Shown one piece after another: positions 34,915 through 42,775 of a stretch of DNA of 64,000 nucleotides (position 1 is the stretch's first letter; each line of letters starts with the position of its first letter). Position numbers and translations under genes: made by a program. Source of the stretch: Microbacterium ginsengiterrae (lineage in GTDB: Bacteria; Actinomycetota; Actinomycetes; Actinomycetales; Microbacteriaceae). The stretch is taken from positions 1,612,001 to 1,676,000 of the forward strand of contig NZ_JACHMU010000001.1 in assembly GCF_014205075.1 (NCBI RefSeq). Reading direction: 5' to 3'. The notes beneath the pieces were generated by a model. The model worked only from the letters and a program-made list of their open reading frames with translations. It had not been told where the DNA came from and ran no database searches.

Positions 34915-35045
34915 GGGCTGGCCAGCTCGACGGCCATACGTGCCCGTTCCCGCGCGCGTCGCTCGTCCCCTTTCTGGCAACCGGAAGCCTCAGCGTCGCG
35001 CAGGTCGTGCGCGTCTAGGCGGAATGCGCGTGGCAGGCTGGAGGT

Positions 35046-35444
35046 ATGCCTCTGTTCGACCATCTGAGCGTGAGCGTGAACGACGTCGCGCGCGCCATTG
35101 CTCAGTTCGACCCGATTCTGTCTGCGATGGGGCTGGAGCGCACCGACGGCGACGGCGGTGCTTCCTGGTACACAGAGGGCCAGACCGAGTTCATCGTGCG
35201 CCAGGCGCGAGACCCTCGATCCGGCCCGCATCAGCATGGTCGAATCGGATGGCAGCACCTGGCCTTCGCGGTCGACTCGCCGGCAGAAGTCGACCGCCTG
35301 CACTCGATCGCTGTGGATGTCGGGTGGGTCGTGATCCGAGAACCGAAACTCTACCCCCGCTTCAGCGATCGCTACTACGCATCTTTCGTCGAGGATGACA
35401 ACGGCATTCGAATCGAGTTCATGCATAATCCGGGCTCGAACTGA
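35046..35444 (+). CDS. VOC (glyoxalase-fold) family protein
   Basis: 132 residues. DHLSVSVNDVARAIAQFDPIL is the first beta-alpha-beta unit with the metal-ligand His, GWQHLAFAVDSPAEVDRLH the second, and YYASFVEDDNGIRIEFMHNP the last strand with the Glu ligand. This fits VOC superfamily enzymes or binding proteins (glyoxalase, dioxygenase, antibiotic resistance). No substrate is deducible. ATG start with CTGGAGGT. It is the last gene before the insertion-sequence nest. Confidence 0.8.
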   Translation: MPLFDHLSVSVNDVARAIAQFDPILSAMGLERTDGDGGASWYTEGQTEFIVRQARDPRSGPHQHGRIGWQHLAFAVDSPAEVDRLHSIAVDVGWVVIREPKLYPRFSDRYYASFVEDDNGIRIEFMHNPGSN

Positions 35445-35540
35445 ATCCCCGTATCATCGGAACCAACCCGCGCCAACGCTGATGCGCACGTGAACGGCTC
35501 CGCACATGACGACGCCCGCCGGCGGCGCGCCCGGCATGTT

Positions 35541-35565
35541 CCTGAATAGCCCTGGGTTTGGTTCC
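35541..35565 (+). repeat. left terminal inverted repeat of the IS3 element
   Basis: Begins CCTGAATAGCCCTGGGTTTG and ends at GGTTCC; the reverse complement of the right end differs at one position (AATCGCC there, AATAGCC here). Confidence 0.9.
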
Positions 35566-35799
35566 TAGGGGTTTCCGAGGCTGACGGTTGTCGGCTCGGG
35601 TGATTCGAGGTCAGCGTAGTGGGCGGCCTCGACTTCGGCGGGGGTGCGGTAGTCGAGCTCGGCGTGGAGACGCTGGTTGTTCCACCACCACACCCACCCG
35701 AGCGTTGCGAGCTCGACCTGCTCGATGGTCCGCCAGGGCCCGCGACGTCGGATCAGCTCGGTCTTGTAGAGCCCGTTGACGGCCTCGGCGAGGGCGTTG
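35565..35799 (-). pseudogene. 3' part of the IS3 transposase (orfB), cut by IS110
   Basis: Reverse-strand frame reading NALAEAVNGLYKTELIRRRG, then WNNQRLHAELDYRTPAEVEAA and a stop at 35567-35565. This is the C-terminal end of the IS3-type DDE integrase domain, including the last catalytic Glu region (E in AEAVNGLYKTEL). The frame stops abruptly at 35799, and its continuation (GDSYD) is found at 37144, across the IS110 element. Confidence 0.9.
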
Positions 35800-35814
35800 A
35801 TGCTCCTATAGTTG

Positions 35815-36885
35815 TCAACTCATGATCTCGCCGGTTTTCGGGTCGGTCTTGATGAGGTGATAGACCTCGCGGATGACGTAGCGTTTCAAGCAGCGGATGA
35901 TGTCGCGCTTGCTTTTGCCTTCGGCGGTTCGTCGGGCGACGTAGGCGATGGTGGGTTCGTGGAATCTCATTCTGACGATGACGGTCCGATAGATCGCGGC
36001 GTTGAGTTGACGGTGTCCGCCGTGGTTGATCCTGTGCTTCCCGCTGGTCATCCCTGAGCCGGTCGGGACCGGGCTGATGCCGGCAAGTTTCGCGAACGCG
36101 GCTTCGGAATGGATGCGTTCGGGGTTGTCGCCGGCGACGATGAGGATCTCCGCGGCAGTGTCGACGCCGATGCCGAACTCGTCGAGCAGGTGTGGGGCGC
36201 GCTGCAGGACGAGCTGCTCGATCTGCGCCTCGAGTTCCTTGATCTCGTCGTTCAGAGCGATCCAACGTTTCGCGATCGACCTGAGCGCGTGCCGGTTCGC
36301 GTCCTCGGGCGTCGCCAGCCCACGGGGTCGGAGAGCGGCGCAGTGCCGGGCGACCATCTTCTGCGTTTTCTTGGCGGTCTCTCGGCGGAGGTCCTCGGTG
36401 GCGTGGACGAGCATCGCCTTGAGCGTCACCATCGCCCCGGTGCGGTCCTTCACCGCGGTATCGTGCGCAACCTTCAGCTGCCGGATCATCTCGACGACCC
36501 CGTCAGCGGTCTTCGGAACCGCGGTCGCGAACCCGGCGAGAACTGCTCTTGCGGCGTTCTCCGCGTCCAGCGTGTCAGACTTGCCGTTCAGGCGCCGCAG
36601 CCGCCGATCGGGGCGGGAGGCCTCGATCACCTTGTGCCCGTTCCGGCGAATGAACGAGGTCAGGCCAGCGCCATAGGAACCGGTGCCCTCGATCCCGAAC
36701 GCGATGATCTTCCCGAACGTCGCCGCCCACTCCGACAGTTGCCGGAACCCGGCGGTGTTGGTCGAGATCGTCAGGGACGCGAGGATCCCGCCAATCGAGT
36801 CCATCACCGCGGCGACGTGAATGTGCTTGTGAGTATCGACGCCGATCACGACGTGCCCAGAGCGGGCGGGCTCGATCTGTTCCAT
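35815..36885 (-). CDS. IS110-family transposase (DEDD recombinase)
   Basis: 356 residues from ATG 36885 (GGAGAG upstream). The N-terminal RuvC-like DEDD domain shows VIGVDTHKHIHVAAVMD with the first Asp, GIEGTGSYGAGL with the Glu, and SDTLDAENAARAVLAG with the Asp pair region. A central coiled-coil follows (LNDEIKELEAQIEQLVLQ). The C-terminal Tnp domain has AKLAGISPVPTGSGMTSG with the catalytic Ser, and HRINHGGHRQLNAAIYRT. The two-domain RuvC/Tnp enzyme acts with a bridge RNA to join donor and target DNA. The frame is intact, so the element may be active. Confidence 0.95.
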   Translation of the reverse strand: MEQIEPARSGHVVIGVDTHKHIHVAAVMDSIGGILASLTISTNTAGFRQLSEWAATFGKIIAFGIEGTGSYGAGLTSFIRRNGHKVIEASRPDRRLRRLNGKSDTLDAENAARAVLAGFATAVPKTADGVVEMIRQLKVAHDTAVKDRTGAMVTLKAMLVHATEDLRRETAKKTQKMVARHCAALRPRGLATPEDANRHALRSIAKRWIALNDEIKELEAQIEQLVLQRAPHLLDEFGIGVDTAAEILIVAGDNPERIHSEAAFAKLAGISPVPTGSGMTSGKHRINHGGHRQLNAAIYRTVIVRMRFHEPTIAYVARRTAEGKSKRDIIRCLKRYVIREVYHLIKTDPKTGEIMS

Positions 36886-36929
36886 GGTGTGCTCTCCTTC
36901 ACCGGTTAGCGTGGTTGTCACGCTGTCGC

Positions 36930-37143
36930 CGGCGGGTGGACAGGACTGTCATGGGGACGCTTTGACGAGGCTCCAGGCTCCTATCAGGTCACGCCCGATC
37001 CGGCGGCAGCGGTTACTGCACGCCCGGCCGGAGGTTCGACAGATCAACGCCAAGGCACCCTGCGGGCCAATCGTAAGCAAGGGTCAGAACACTCCGGCCA
37101 GGACTACCCCATCATTGCGAGATCGGGCAGAAACAGACTGACA
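36930..37143 (-). ncRNA. predicted IS110 bridge RNA (guides match present target and element ends)
   Basis: In the noncoding leader (reverse strand, 5' to 3') four short segments occur in bridge-RNA order. TTACGA (37076-37071) equals the target left of the insertion. GGCGTTG (37051-37045) is the reverse complement of CAACGCC, the core base plus target to the right. ATAGGAGC (36984-36977) equals the element's right end (35809-35802). TGACAG (36951-36946) is the reverse complement of CTGTCA, the core plus left end. The 19 bases between the first two can fold by a GGC/GCC stem. Exact RNA ends are not known. Confidence 0.7.
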
Positions 37144-37833
37144 GTCGTAACTGTCACCGACGGATCCGACCGAGGGTGTCGCGCCGAGCTCGAGGATCCG
37201 GTCGGTGTAGACGAGCGAGACGTAGTTCGATCCTCTGTCGGAATGATGGACCAGCCCGGTGATGCCGCCGCTGGACCACGCCGCCATCTCCAACGCCGGC
37301 AGCGGCGACGCTTCCGTGCGCAGCGACGCGGAGACGGACCAGCCCACGATGCGGCGAGAGAACACATCGGTCACGAACGCGACGTAAGCGAACCCGGACC
37401 AGGTCGCGACATAAGTGATGTCCGAGACCCAGAGCCGGCAGGGTGCGTCCGCACGGAACTGGCGCCTCACGAGATCCGCGGGCCGGAGGGCTGCCGGATC
37501 GGGGCGTGTGGTGAACACCCGGCGAGAGCGGCGGGCGCCCTCAAGGCCGAACGTCCGCATGATTCGACCGGTCTGGTCTCGTCCGATCAGCCACCCGTGC
37601 CGGCGCATCAACGCGTGCATCTTCCGGACCCCGTAGACGCCGTAGTTCTCCGCATGGAGGCGGGTGATCTCGGCGCCGAGAACCTCGTCACGGATCGCGC
37701 GCGCCGACCGCGGCCGGGACTTGGCGGCCCGATAGCCGCGCGCGGTGAGGAACCCACTGGCTGTCGCACCCAGAGTGCGGCAGATGGCCTCGACCCCGAA
37801 ACGATCCCGGAACATGTCGACGTACCGGATCAT
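37144..37833 (-). pseudogene. 5' part of the IS3 transposase (orfB), cut by IS110
   Basis: Starts at ATG 37833 overlapping the orfA stop and reads the HTH_21 and integrase core: FGVEAICRTLGATASGFLTA, YGVYGVRKMHALMRRHGW, LWVSDITYVATWSGFAYVAF (first Asp), FSRRIVGWSVS and GLVHHSDRGSNYVSLVYT (second Asp), ending at VGDSYD where the IS110 begins. Rejoined to 35565-35799 it gives a full IS3 orfB. The natural product is made by -1 slippage from orfA at a run of T (GCGTTTTTCG about 37880). Confidence 0.9.
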
Positions 37834-38144
37834 CTCGTCGTGGGGCGGTCGAGTTCCGCCGCGAAAAACGCGGACGCGGATTTCAAGATCTCGTTCGCAC
37901 GGCGTAGTTCAGCGTTCTCGCGTTTGAGTCGACGGATCTCCGCATGCTCGTCCGACGTGACACCCGGGCGGACCCCCGAGTCGATCTCAGACGAGCGTTT
38001 CCACTTGCGGAGCGTCTCCGGACCGACACCGAGCTTCGCGCCGACATGGCGGATCGCGGCGTACTCGGTGTCGTGCTCAGGCAACGCCTCATCGAGCATC
38101 CTGAGTGCGCGCTGCCGGAACTCCGGCGGGAACTGGCGGGGCAT
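37830..38144 (-). CDS. IS3-family orfA (HTH protein)
   Basis: 104 residues: PRQFPPEFRQRALRMLDEAL, HVGAKLGVGPETLRKWKRSS (HTH_8-type) and a leucine-zipper-like helix EIRRLKRENAELRRANEILK, then ASAFFAAELDRPTT. It overlaps orfB by four bases (ATGA). The TTTTTC run before the end provides the usual -1 frameshift site for the OrfAB transposase. Intact, but unable to support its own element because orfB is split. Confidence 0.92.
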   Translation of the reverse strand: MPRQFPPEFRQRALRMLDEALPEHDTEYAAIRHVGAKLGVGPETLRKWKRSSEIDSGVRPGVTSDEHAEIRRLKRENAELRRANEILKSASAFFAAELDRPTTR

Positions 38145-38166
38145 GGTTCATCCTCCCAAAGGAAGC

Positions 38167-38191
38167 GGAACCAAACCCAGGGCGATTCAGG
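38167..38191 (-). repeat. right terminal inverted repeat of the IS3 element
   Basis: Pairs with 35541-35565. Its outermost bases supply the premature TGA stop that ends the adjoining IS481 transposase frame, showing the insertion point. Confidence 0.9.
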
Positions 38192-39083
38192 TTTGGCCTC
38201 CGAGGGCGCCGTGTGGTCGATCGTAGTTGTAGTGGTCTTCCCATTGCTGGAGGCGTTCGGCGAAGAGCTTCGCGTCGTCGATGACTTCGCCTTCGAGGAG
38301 CCGGTAGAACTCCTCCGAGTCGATCCGGTGGGATCTCTCCACTTTTCCGTTCAGGCGTGGCGTGCGAGGGCGGATCTTGACGTGATTGATGCCCTTGTCC
38401 AGTAGGTGCCAGTGGAAGCTTTGCCCGAATTCCTGGCCGTTGTCGGTCTGCACTTGCTCAACCTGGAACGGCAGTCTCGACAGGACATGGTCGATGAACT
38501 GGATGGCGGTCCTCTGATCGTTGCGGGGGTATGCCCGGAGAACGCGGACGCGGGTGCAGTCGTCGATCGCGGTGTACTGGTAGTAACGCTTCTTTTTCCC
38601 GGTCTGTCCCAGCGGCTCGATGAACTTCACATCGACCTGCAGTTGGTGGCCGGGACGCTGCTTCTCGTAGCGTTTCCAGCGGGTCTGGGTGCGTTTGTAA
38701 CGTTGCGAGGCCGGCAGGCGATTCAGGCCCACCTTGTTCAGGATCCGCCACACACCGGACGGGCTGATCGTGACGTCGTGATAGCGCTGCAGATACATCG
38801 CAATCTTGTGCGGGCCGAAGTGATACTGCTGACGCAACCAGAGGATCTTCTCGATCACCTCCGGGTCGGTCTTGTTTGGCTGGTGGTGCGGGACACTCGA
38901 GCGATCCTTGAGGCCTTCGAAGCCCTCCTCCTCGTAGCGGCGTCGCCACTTGTAGAAGCAGGTTCTTGTGATTCCGTAGTACCGGCAGGTGGCCGCGACA
39001 CTGCCGGAGACTTCCTCGGCATGCCGTAGCACGGCCAGTTTGTGCTTGGCTCGACGCTCGAGCTCGCGTTCAGATGATGACAT
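38187..39083 (-). pseudogene. IS481-family transposase truncated at its 3' end
   Basis: 298 codons from ATG 39083 (GGAAGGAAG ahead). N-terminal HTH (GSVAATCRYYGITRTCFYKW), then the DDE core: HQLQVDVKFIEPLG, YQYTAIDDCTRVRV, VQTDNGQEFGQSFHW and GINHVKIRPRTPRLNGKVER with the Glu. The C-terminus stops at HGALGGQT, where IS481 proteins go on with PYE(R/K), because the IS3 end supplies a TGA. All catalytic residues remain, so only a few dozen residues and the element's far end are lost. Confidence 0.88.
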
Positions 39084-39140
39084 GCAATCTTCCTTCCCAT
39101 CAGGAAGACCCAACTGTCAACAACGTCCATCAGTTTTAGA
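38192..39140 (-). mobile_element. IS481-family remnant with one end
   Basis: The transposase 5' side is complete, and the end sequence TGTCAACAACGTCC (39116-39129) resembles IS481 termini. The other end is missing and is not found left of the IS3 element at 35445-35540, so the remnant cannot move by itself. Confidence 0.7.
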
Positions 39141-39141
39141 G

Positions 39142-39897
39142 CTAAGCCTCGCCATGTCCGATCGTCACCGTGCGGATGCTGCGGGCAACGAGAGCGGGGT
39201 TGCTGAAAGGGAGCGTGTGGCCCGCGTCTGGGTCGAGCTCGAGGGTGCTCCGTGGGTTGGCGGCGTGCAATAGCCGTGCGGATCGCTGAACCGGGCGCGG
39301 CTCGCGACCGCCAGCGAGCACAATGGCGGCACCGGTGAAACGTTCCCACCCAGATGGAGGCACGAATGCGCCGTTCGCGGCGACAACGGTGAGCAAGGTC
39401 GTCTTCGAGATCGACTCGGAGGTTCGAAGATAGTTGGGCACGAGCGCGGGCGGCACACCGAGCGCCTTCGCTTGTGCCCGTGCGAACTGTTCGTTCTTCG
39501 CAAGCCCCGCGGTAGACGAGAGCAGTACTCGTGTGAGGCCGAGAGCCCGCGCTGGGATCGCGAGGGCGCTGATCGAGACGACACCGCTCACGAGTTCTGG
39601 GTTTTCGCTCGCGAGCGCGAGGGCGAGCTGTGCCCCGAGCGAGAAGCCCCCGACATGAACGGGACCCGTGGCTCGCTCCGCGAGCATCGCGCGCAGTTGT
39701 TTGAGTGTTTGCTCATGCGAGACGTAGTCTTCATCCGCGCTGTGGTCATGGCCCGGCATATCCGGCACGATGAGGTGGTACTCGTCGCCGAGTTCGGCGC
39801 GAACGGGCTCCCACATCCAGCCTGCGACGCCGCCACCGTGCAGCAGCACAACGGTGCGCGACCGCTCGGGGTTGTACTCCGCAACAAACACGTGCAT
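39142..39897 (-). CDS. alpha/beta hydrolase (second of a pair)
   Basis: 251 residues from ATG 39897, overlapping the upstream stop (TGATG). HGGGVAGWMWEP is the oxyanion region, VPDMPGHDHSADEDY the next strand, and VHVGGFSLGAQLAL holds the nucleophile Ser. The acid region is AAIVLAGGREPRP and the catalytic His is in DPDAGHTLPF. It is the last gene of the reverse operon that starts at the SoxR-box promoter (44249-44279). Substrate unknown. A 67-base gap before 40721 and several tight overlaps upstream suggest one long transcript. Confidence 0.8.
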   Translation of the reverse strand: MHVFVAEYNPERSRTVVLLHGGGVAGWMWEPVRAELGDEYHLIVPDMPGHDHSADEDYVSHEQTLKQLRAMLAERATGPVHVGGFSLGAQLALALASENPELVSGVVSISALAIPARALGLTRVLLSSTAGLAKNEQFARAQAKALGVPPALVPNYLRTSESISKTTLLTVVAANGAFVPPSGWERFTGAAIVLAGGREPRPVQRSARLLHAANPRSTLELDPDAGHTLPFSNPALVARSIRTVTIGHGEA

Positions 39898-40721
39898 CAC
39901 CCCTCGCCGCTCACGAGCTGCGGATGCCACTGCCCAAGAATCTCGAGGAGGGTCGCCGTGCTCTGGGCGGGCGCGTCCCACGTGACGATATGCCCGGCAT
40001 CCGCAACGACGTGCTCTGCGACGCCCTCTGCCGCAGCCCATGTGCCCATTGCCTGCGAAATATTGCCCGTCTGATCGTCGCTGCCGCGCATGAGCCCGAT
40101 CGGGATGGGCGAGCGATACGCAGGGTCGGGTGCGATGAACGACGAAGTCGCGCGCCACACGTCGAGGAATGTCTTCTTGGGCATTCGACCAAAAGTCTCC
40201 GTTGCTCGCTCAATCGCCGCCGGAGTCACAGCCGATGCCTTCGCCATGAGACCCGGCAAATTACGCGCCGGAATGAGTGCGAGCGAGGGTGCTGCAAGCC
40301 CGAGCAAGAATCGCGACGTGGCCGAAAGCGGTCCGGTGTTCCACGCTGAGTCAACGATCACGACGCTGCTCGTTTGGTTCGGATGCGTCCGAACGAATGC
40401 TTGTGCGATGTTGCCGCCGAGCGAGTGGCCGACGAGAACGGGATCGGATGCCTGCGTTTCATCGAGCAACGCCGCAAGATCGTCGAGCGCATCTTCGGCC
40501 GTGAATCGCGTACCCGCCGCGAGTGTCGACTGCCCGTGCGCGCGAAGATCCCACTGCACAACACGTGCACCGGCGGCCGCGAGCGGGTCGGCTTGATCGT
40601 CGAACATCGCGTGATCGAGACCCGCACCATGGATGAAGACGACCGTCGGCGAACCCAGACCGGAATCGCGGTACGCGATATTCGCGGTCGGGCGCTGCAG
40701 CACGTGGTCGAGTGTCACCAT
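39897..40721 (-). CDS. alpha/beta hydrolase (first of a pair)
   Basis: 274 residues. VFIHGAGLDHAMFDDQ, VQWDLRAHGQST, VLVGHSLGGNIAQAFV with nucleophile Ser about residue 99, then ADAGHIVTWDAP with the catalytic His. It resembles haloperoxidase-like or lactonase-like hydrolases. The pair differ in sequence and are not recent duplicates. Translation is coupled to the next hydrolase. It may detoxify a compound that the SoxR-controlled pumps also expel (inference). Confidence 0.8.
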   Translation of the reverse strand: MVTLDHVLQRPTANIAYRDSGLGSPTVVFIHGAGLDHAMFDDQADPLAAAGARVVQWDLRAHGQSTLAAGTRFTAEDALDDLAALLDETQASDPVLVGHSLGGNIAQAFVRTHPNQTSSVVIVDSAWNTGPLSATSRFLLGLAAPSLALIPARNLPGLMAKASAVTPAAIERATETFGRMPKKTFLDVWRATSSFIAPDPAYRSPIPIGLMRGSDDQTGNISQAMGTWAAAEGVAEHVVADAGHIVTWDAPAQSTATLLEILGQWHPQLVSGEG

Positions 40722-40788
40722 GTCTCGACGCTACCGATCATTTGCGCCTCGCGAAGTGCGTTGCCACCCGGCATTGCCACGGGTGCTA

Positions 40789-41208
40789 TCACGACTGGAC
40801 CCTGACAAGCGCCTCGGCGCGTTCACGCAAGGTGGCCAAGACACGGCGTGTTGCTGCGACATCAGACTCGCTGATGCCCTCGACGAGTGAAGCCGTCGCC
40901 GCGCCGACGGCGCGGCGGGCGGCAACCAGCGCCTCGAAGCCGTCGTCGCTCAGCTGCGTCTCACCCACGATCAGGCCGCGCTCACGCAACGCTGCCTCGA
41001 TGGGTTCGATCTCTGTCTTGAGAGCGCGGGCGGTTTCGTCACGCCACTGCCCACTCGAAGCATCCGTGCCGGCTGCGCTCACGGTGTTGAGCACGACCCA
41101 CTCGGCGTAGCTCGCGATCACCGTCGAAGCGAGGGTCGTGAGCAGTAGTGCGCGAAGCGCATTTTCGGTGGCCCCAATGACGGCGGGGATTGAGAGTTGC
41201 GTAGTCAT
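40789..41208 (-). CDS. divergent MarR-family regulator-like protein
   Basis: 139 residues from ATG 41208 (GAAAGGATCACC before it), in a 4-base overlap with the EamA gene. The winged-helix pattern is visible in LRERGLIVGETQLSDDGFEAL (wing and following helix) and the C-terminal dimer helix GISESDVAATRRVLATLRER, typical of MarR proteins. The first helices (ALRALLLTTLASTVIASYAE) are less typical. It may modulate the operon from inside in addition to SoxR. Confidence 0.65.
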   Translation of the reverse strand: MTTQLSIPAVIGATENALRALLLTTLASTVIASYAEWVVLNTVSAAGTDASSGQWRDETARALKTEIEPIEAALRERGLIVGETQLSDDGFEALVAARRAVGAATASLVEGISESDVAATRRVLATLRERAEALVRVQS

Positions 41209-42125
41209 GGTGATCCTTTCGGGGGCGGAAGACTGGCTGGTTTCGCAGTGAGTTGGCCGGCGACCATTGCCGCGAGCGCGAGTCCGAACCCCACGAGCTG
41301 GATGGGTGTGAGCGACTCGCCTGCCAGCACAGCACCCAAGAGCGCAGCGACAAGGGGTGAGAGCAAACCGAGCAGGGCGGTCGCGGTCACGGGAAGTTGG
41401 CGAATGCCCGCGAACCACAGCGAATACGCAAGCAAGGCGCCAACAATGCCGAGCCATGCGTACCCGAGCCAGGCTTTCGCGTCGATTGTCGGCACGCCGT
41501 CGATCAGCAGTGCGGGGAGGAGCAGCATGAGGCCGGCGGCTGTGAGCTGCCACCCGGCAAACGCAATGGCGGATGCTCCCGGTGGGCGCCCCCACTTCTT
41601 CGCGAGCGTGACACCAACAGCCATCGATGCTGCGCCCGCTAGCCCGGCGGCAACGCCGACAGCGTTCATTCCCGCGCCCGGCCCCAGGACGACAAGCCCC
41701 ACACCGACGACTCCGATGACGCCCCACAGCAGGCTGAGCCCCGAGAGTCGTTGGTGCAGAATGCCCACCGTGAGGAAGGCGACCATGATGGGTTGGCTCG
41801 CGCCGAGCGTGGCGGCAACACCGCCCGGGAGGTTCTGCGCCGCCACGAACAGCAGCGGGAAAAACGCCCCCATGTTGAGCACCCCGAGCACGAAGCTGCG
41901 CAGCACCCATACTCCGTGCGGCAGCTGGCGTGAGATCAACAGCGCAATGAGGCCCGCGGGCAGCGAACGCATCATGGCGGCAAACATCGGATGCCCAGGC
42001 GGCAAGAGCGTCGTCGTGACGATATAGGTCGTACCCCACACGATTGGCGCGAAGGCAGTGAGCAAAACCCATCCGATTCGGATTCGCGGGGTTGCCTCGG
42101 TCCGCGTGCGCTCGAGCGTGCTCAT
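41205..42125 (-). CDS. EamA/DMT-family transporter
   Basis: 306 residues, ten hydrophobic segments in two EamA halves: FAPIVWGTTYIVTTTLLPPG (first) and GRPPGASAIAFAGWQLTAAG (second). Conserved Pro-rich ends such as LGASQPIMVAFLTVGILHQRL and LSPLVAALLGAVLAGESLTP are present. It starts at ATG 42125 within an ATGA overlap with lysE-like 42122. This family exports amino acids, metabolites or drugs. Third gene of the SoxR-box operon. Confidence 0.85.
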   Translation of the reverse strand: MSTLERTRTEATPRIRIGWVLLTAFAPIVWGTTYIVTTTLLPPGHPMFAAMMRSLPAGLIALLISRQLPHGVWVLRSFVLGVLNMGAFFPLLFVAAQNLPGGVAATLGASQPIMVAFLTVGILHQRLSGLSLLWGVIGVVGVGLVVLGPGAGMNAVGVAAGLAGAASMAVGVTLAKKWGRPPGASAIAFAGWQLTAAGLMLLLPALLIDGVPTIDAKAWLGYAWLGIVGALLAYSLWFAGIRQLPVTATALLGLLSPLVAALLGAVLAGESLTPIQLVGFGLALAAMVAGQLTAKPASLPPPKGSP

Positions 42126-42775
42126 GAGGCCGCCCCCGCACTCACGGGAGCGTGTGAATCGAGCAGCAGATGTATGCCGATTCCTGCGAGTGCCCCGCCG
42201 ACCACGCGACGTTGCCACACGGCCCAACGCGGTCGACGTTGCAACAGGAGCGCGATCGAGCCGGCGCTCAAGATGAACGCACTATTGACGACAATGCTGG
42301 CCGCGATCTGGACGCCCCCGAGCACGAAGCCCTGCACGACAACATTGCCCCGCGCCGGGTCGATGAACTGCGGGATGAGGGCCGCGTACAAGATGACAGC
42401 TTTGGGGTTGAGCAGGTTGGTTGCGAGCCCCATGCCGAAGAGGCGACGCTTCGAGTCGCGCGGAATCTGTGCGGGTTCGAAGAGCCCTGCGCTGCCGCGA
42501 AGCACGGTCCACGCCAGATACAGCAGGTAGAGCGCACCGGCAATCCTGATGATTGTGTACAGCCACGGCACCAGCGTGAAGACAACCGCGAGGCCAAGGT
42601 TCGCCGCTGTCATGTAGATGGCGAAACCCAGCGCAGTGCCGCAGAGCGAGACGAACCCTGCGAGCGTTCCTTGCGAGAGTGTGCGCGACACCAGGTAGAT
42701 CATGTTGGGCCCCGGCGTCAGCGCCATGCCGAACGCCACGATCGCGATGCCAAGAACTGCGGATGCTTCGGGCAT
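42122..42775 (-). CDS. LysE/RhtB-family exporter
   Basis: 217 residues, six hydrophobic segments. The signature GMALTPGPNMIYLVSRTLSQG is at residues 16-36, followed by LLYLAWTVLRG and LLNPKAVILYAALIPQFIDP, the RhtB motifs. It exports small amino-acid-like compounds by proton exchange. The ATG at 42775 overlaps the MFS stop by one base (TGATG). With the MFS and EamA genes it gives one operon three different export families, unusual in such a short span. Confidence 0.88.
   Translation of the reverse strand: MPEASAVLGIAIVAFGMALTPGPNMIYLVSRTLSQGTLAGFVSLCGTALGFAIYMTAANLGLAVVFTLVPWLYTIIRIAGALYLLYLAWTVLRGSAGLFEPAQIPRDSKRRLFGMGLATNLLNPKAVILYAALIPQFIDPARGNVVVQGFVLGGVQIAASIVVNSAFILSAGSIALLLQRRPRWAVWQRRVVGGALAGIGIHLLLDSHAPVSAGAAS

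Larger units (their letters stand above)
35800..37143 (-). mobile_element. IS110-family element (IS110 group, long 5' leader)
   Basis: A 1344 bp insertion without terminal inverted repeats, located exactly between the Asp and Asn codons of the GDSYD-NALAEAV motif of the IS3 transposase. The transposase ends only 15 bases from one boundary, while 258 noncoding bases lie between its start and the other. This asymmetry is that of the IS110 group, whose bridge RNA is encoded upstream of the transposase, not the IS1111 group. Both junctions share a single C (reverse strand), the likely core base. Confidence 0.9.
35541..38191 (-). mobile_element. IS3-family element, interrupted by IS110
   Basis: Terminal inverted repeats at 35541-35565 and 38167-38191 match at 24 of 25 positions. 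Between them are IS3 orfA and an orfB split by the IS110 at 35800-37143. Without the IS110 the element is 1307 bp, normal for the family. The immediate flanks do not show a matching 3-4 bp target duplication, so one flank has probably been lost or rearranged. Confidence 0.9.

Noticed and set aside
34915..35045. A reverse-strand fragment (LDAHDLRDAEASGCQKGDER) between XRE and VOC genes
   Set aside because: Looks somewhat protein-like, but has no start, no ribosome site and no recognisable family; too short to call.
35530..38200. A composite transposon made of the IS elements and the island genes
   Set aside because: The insertion sequences are nested with each other in the middle of the island and do not flank cargo in pairs.
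40789..42141. A 450-codon reverse frame as one gene
   Set aside because: Only the last 139 codons (from ATG 41208, with a ribosome site) look like protein (MarR-like); the rest is antisense frame over the EamA gene.
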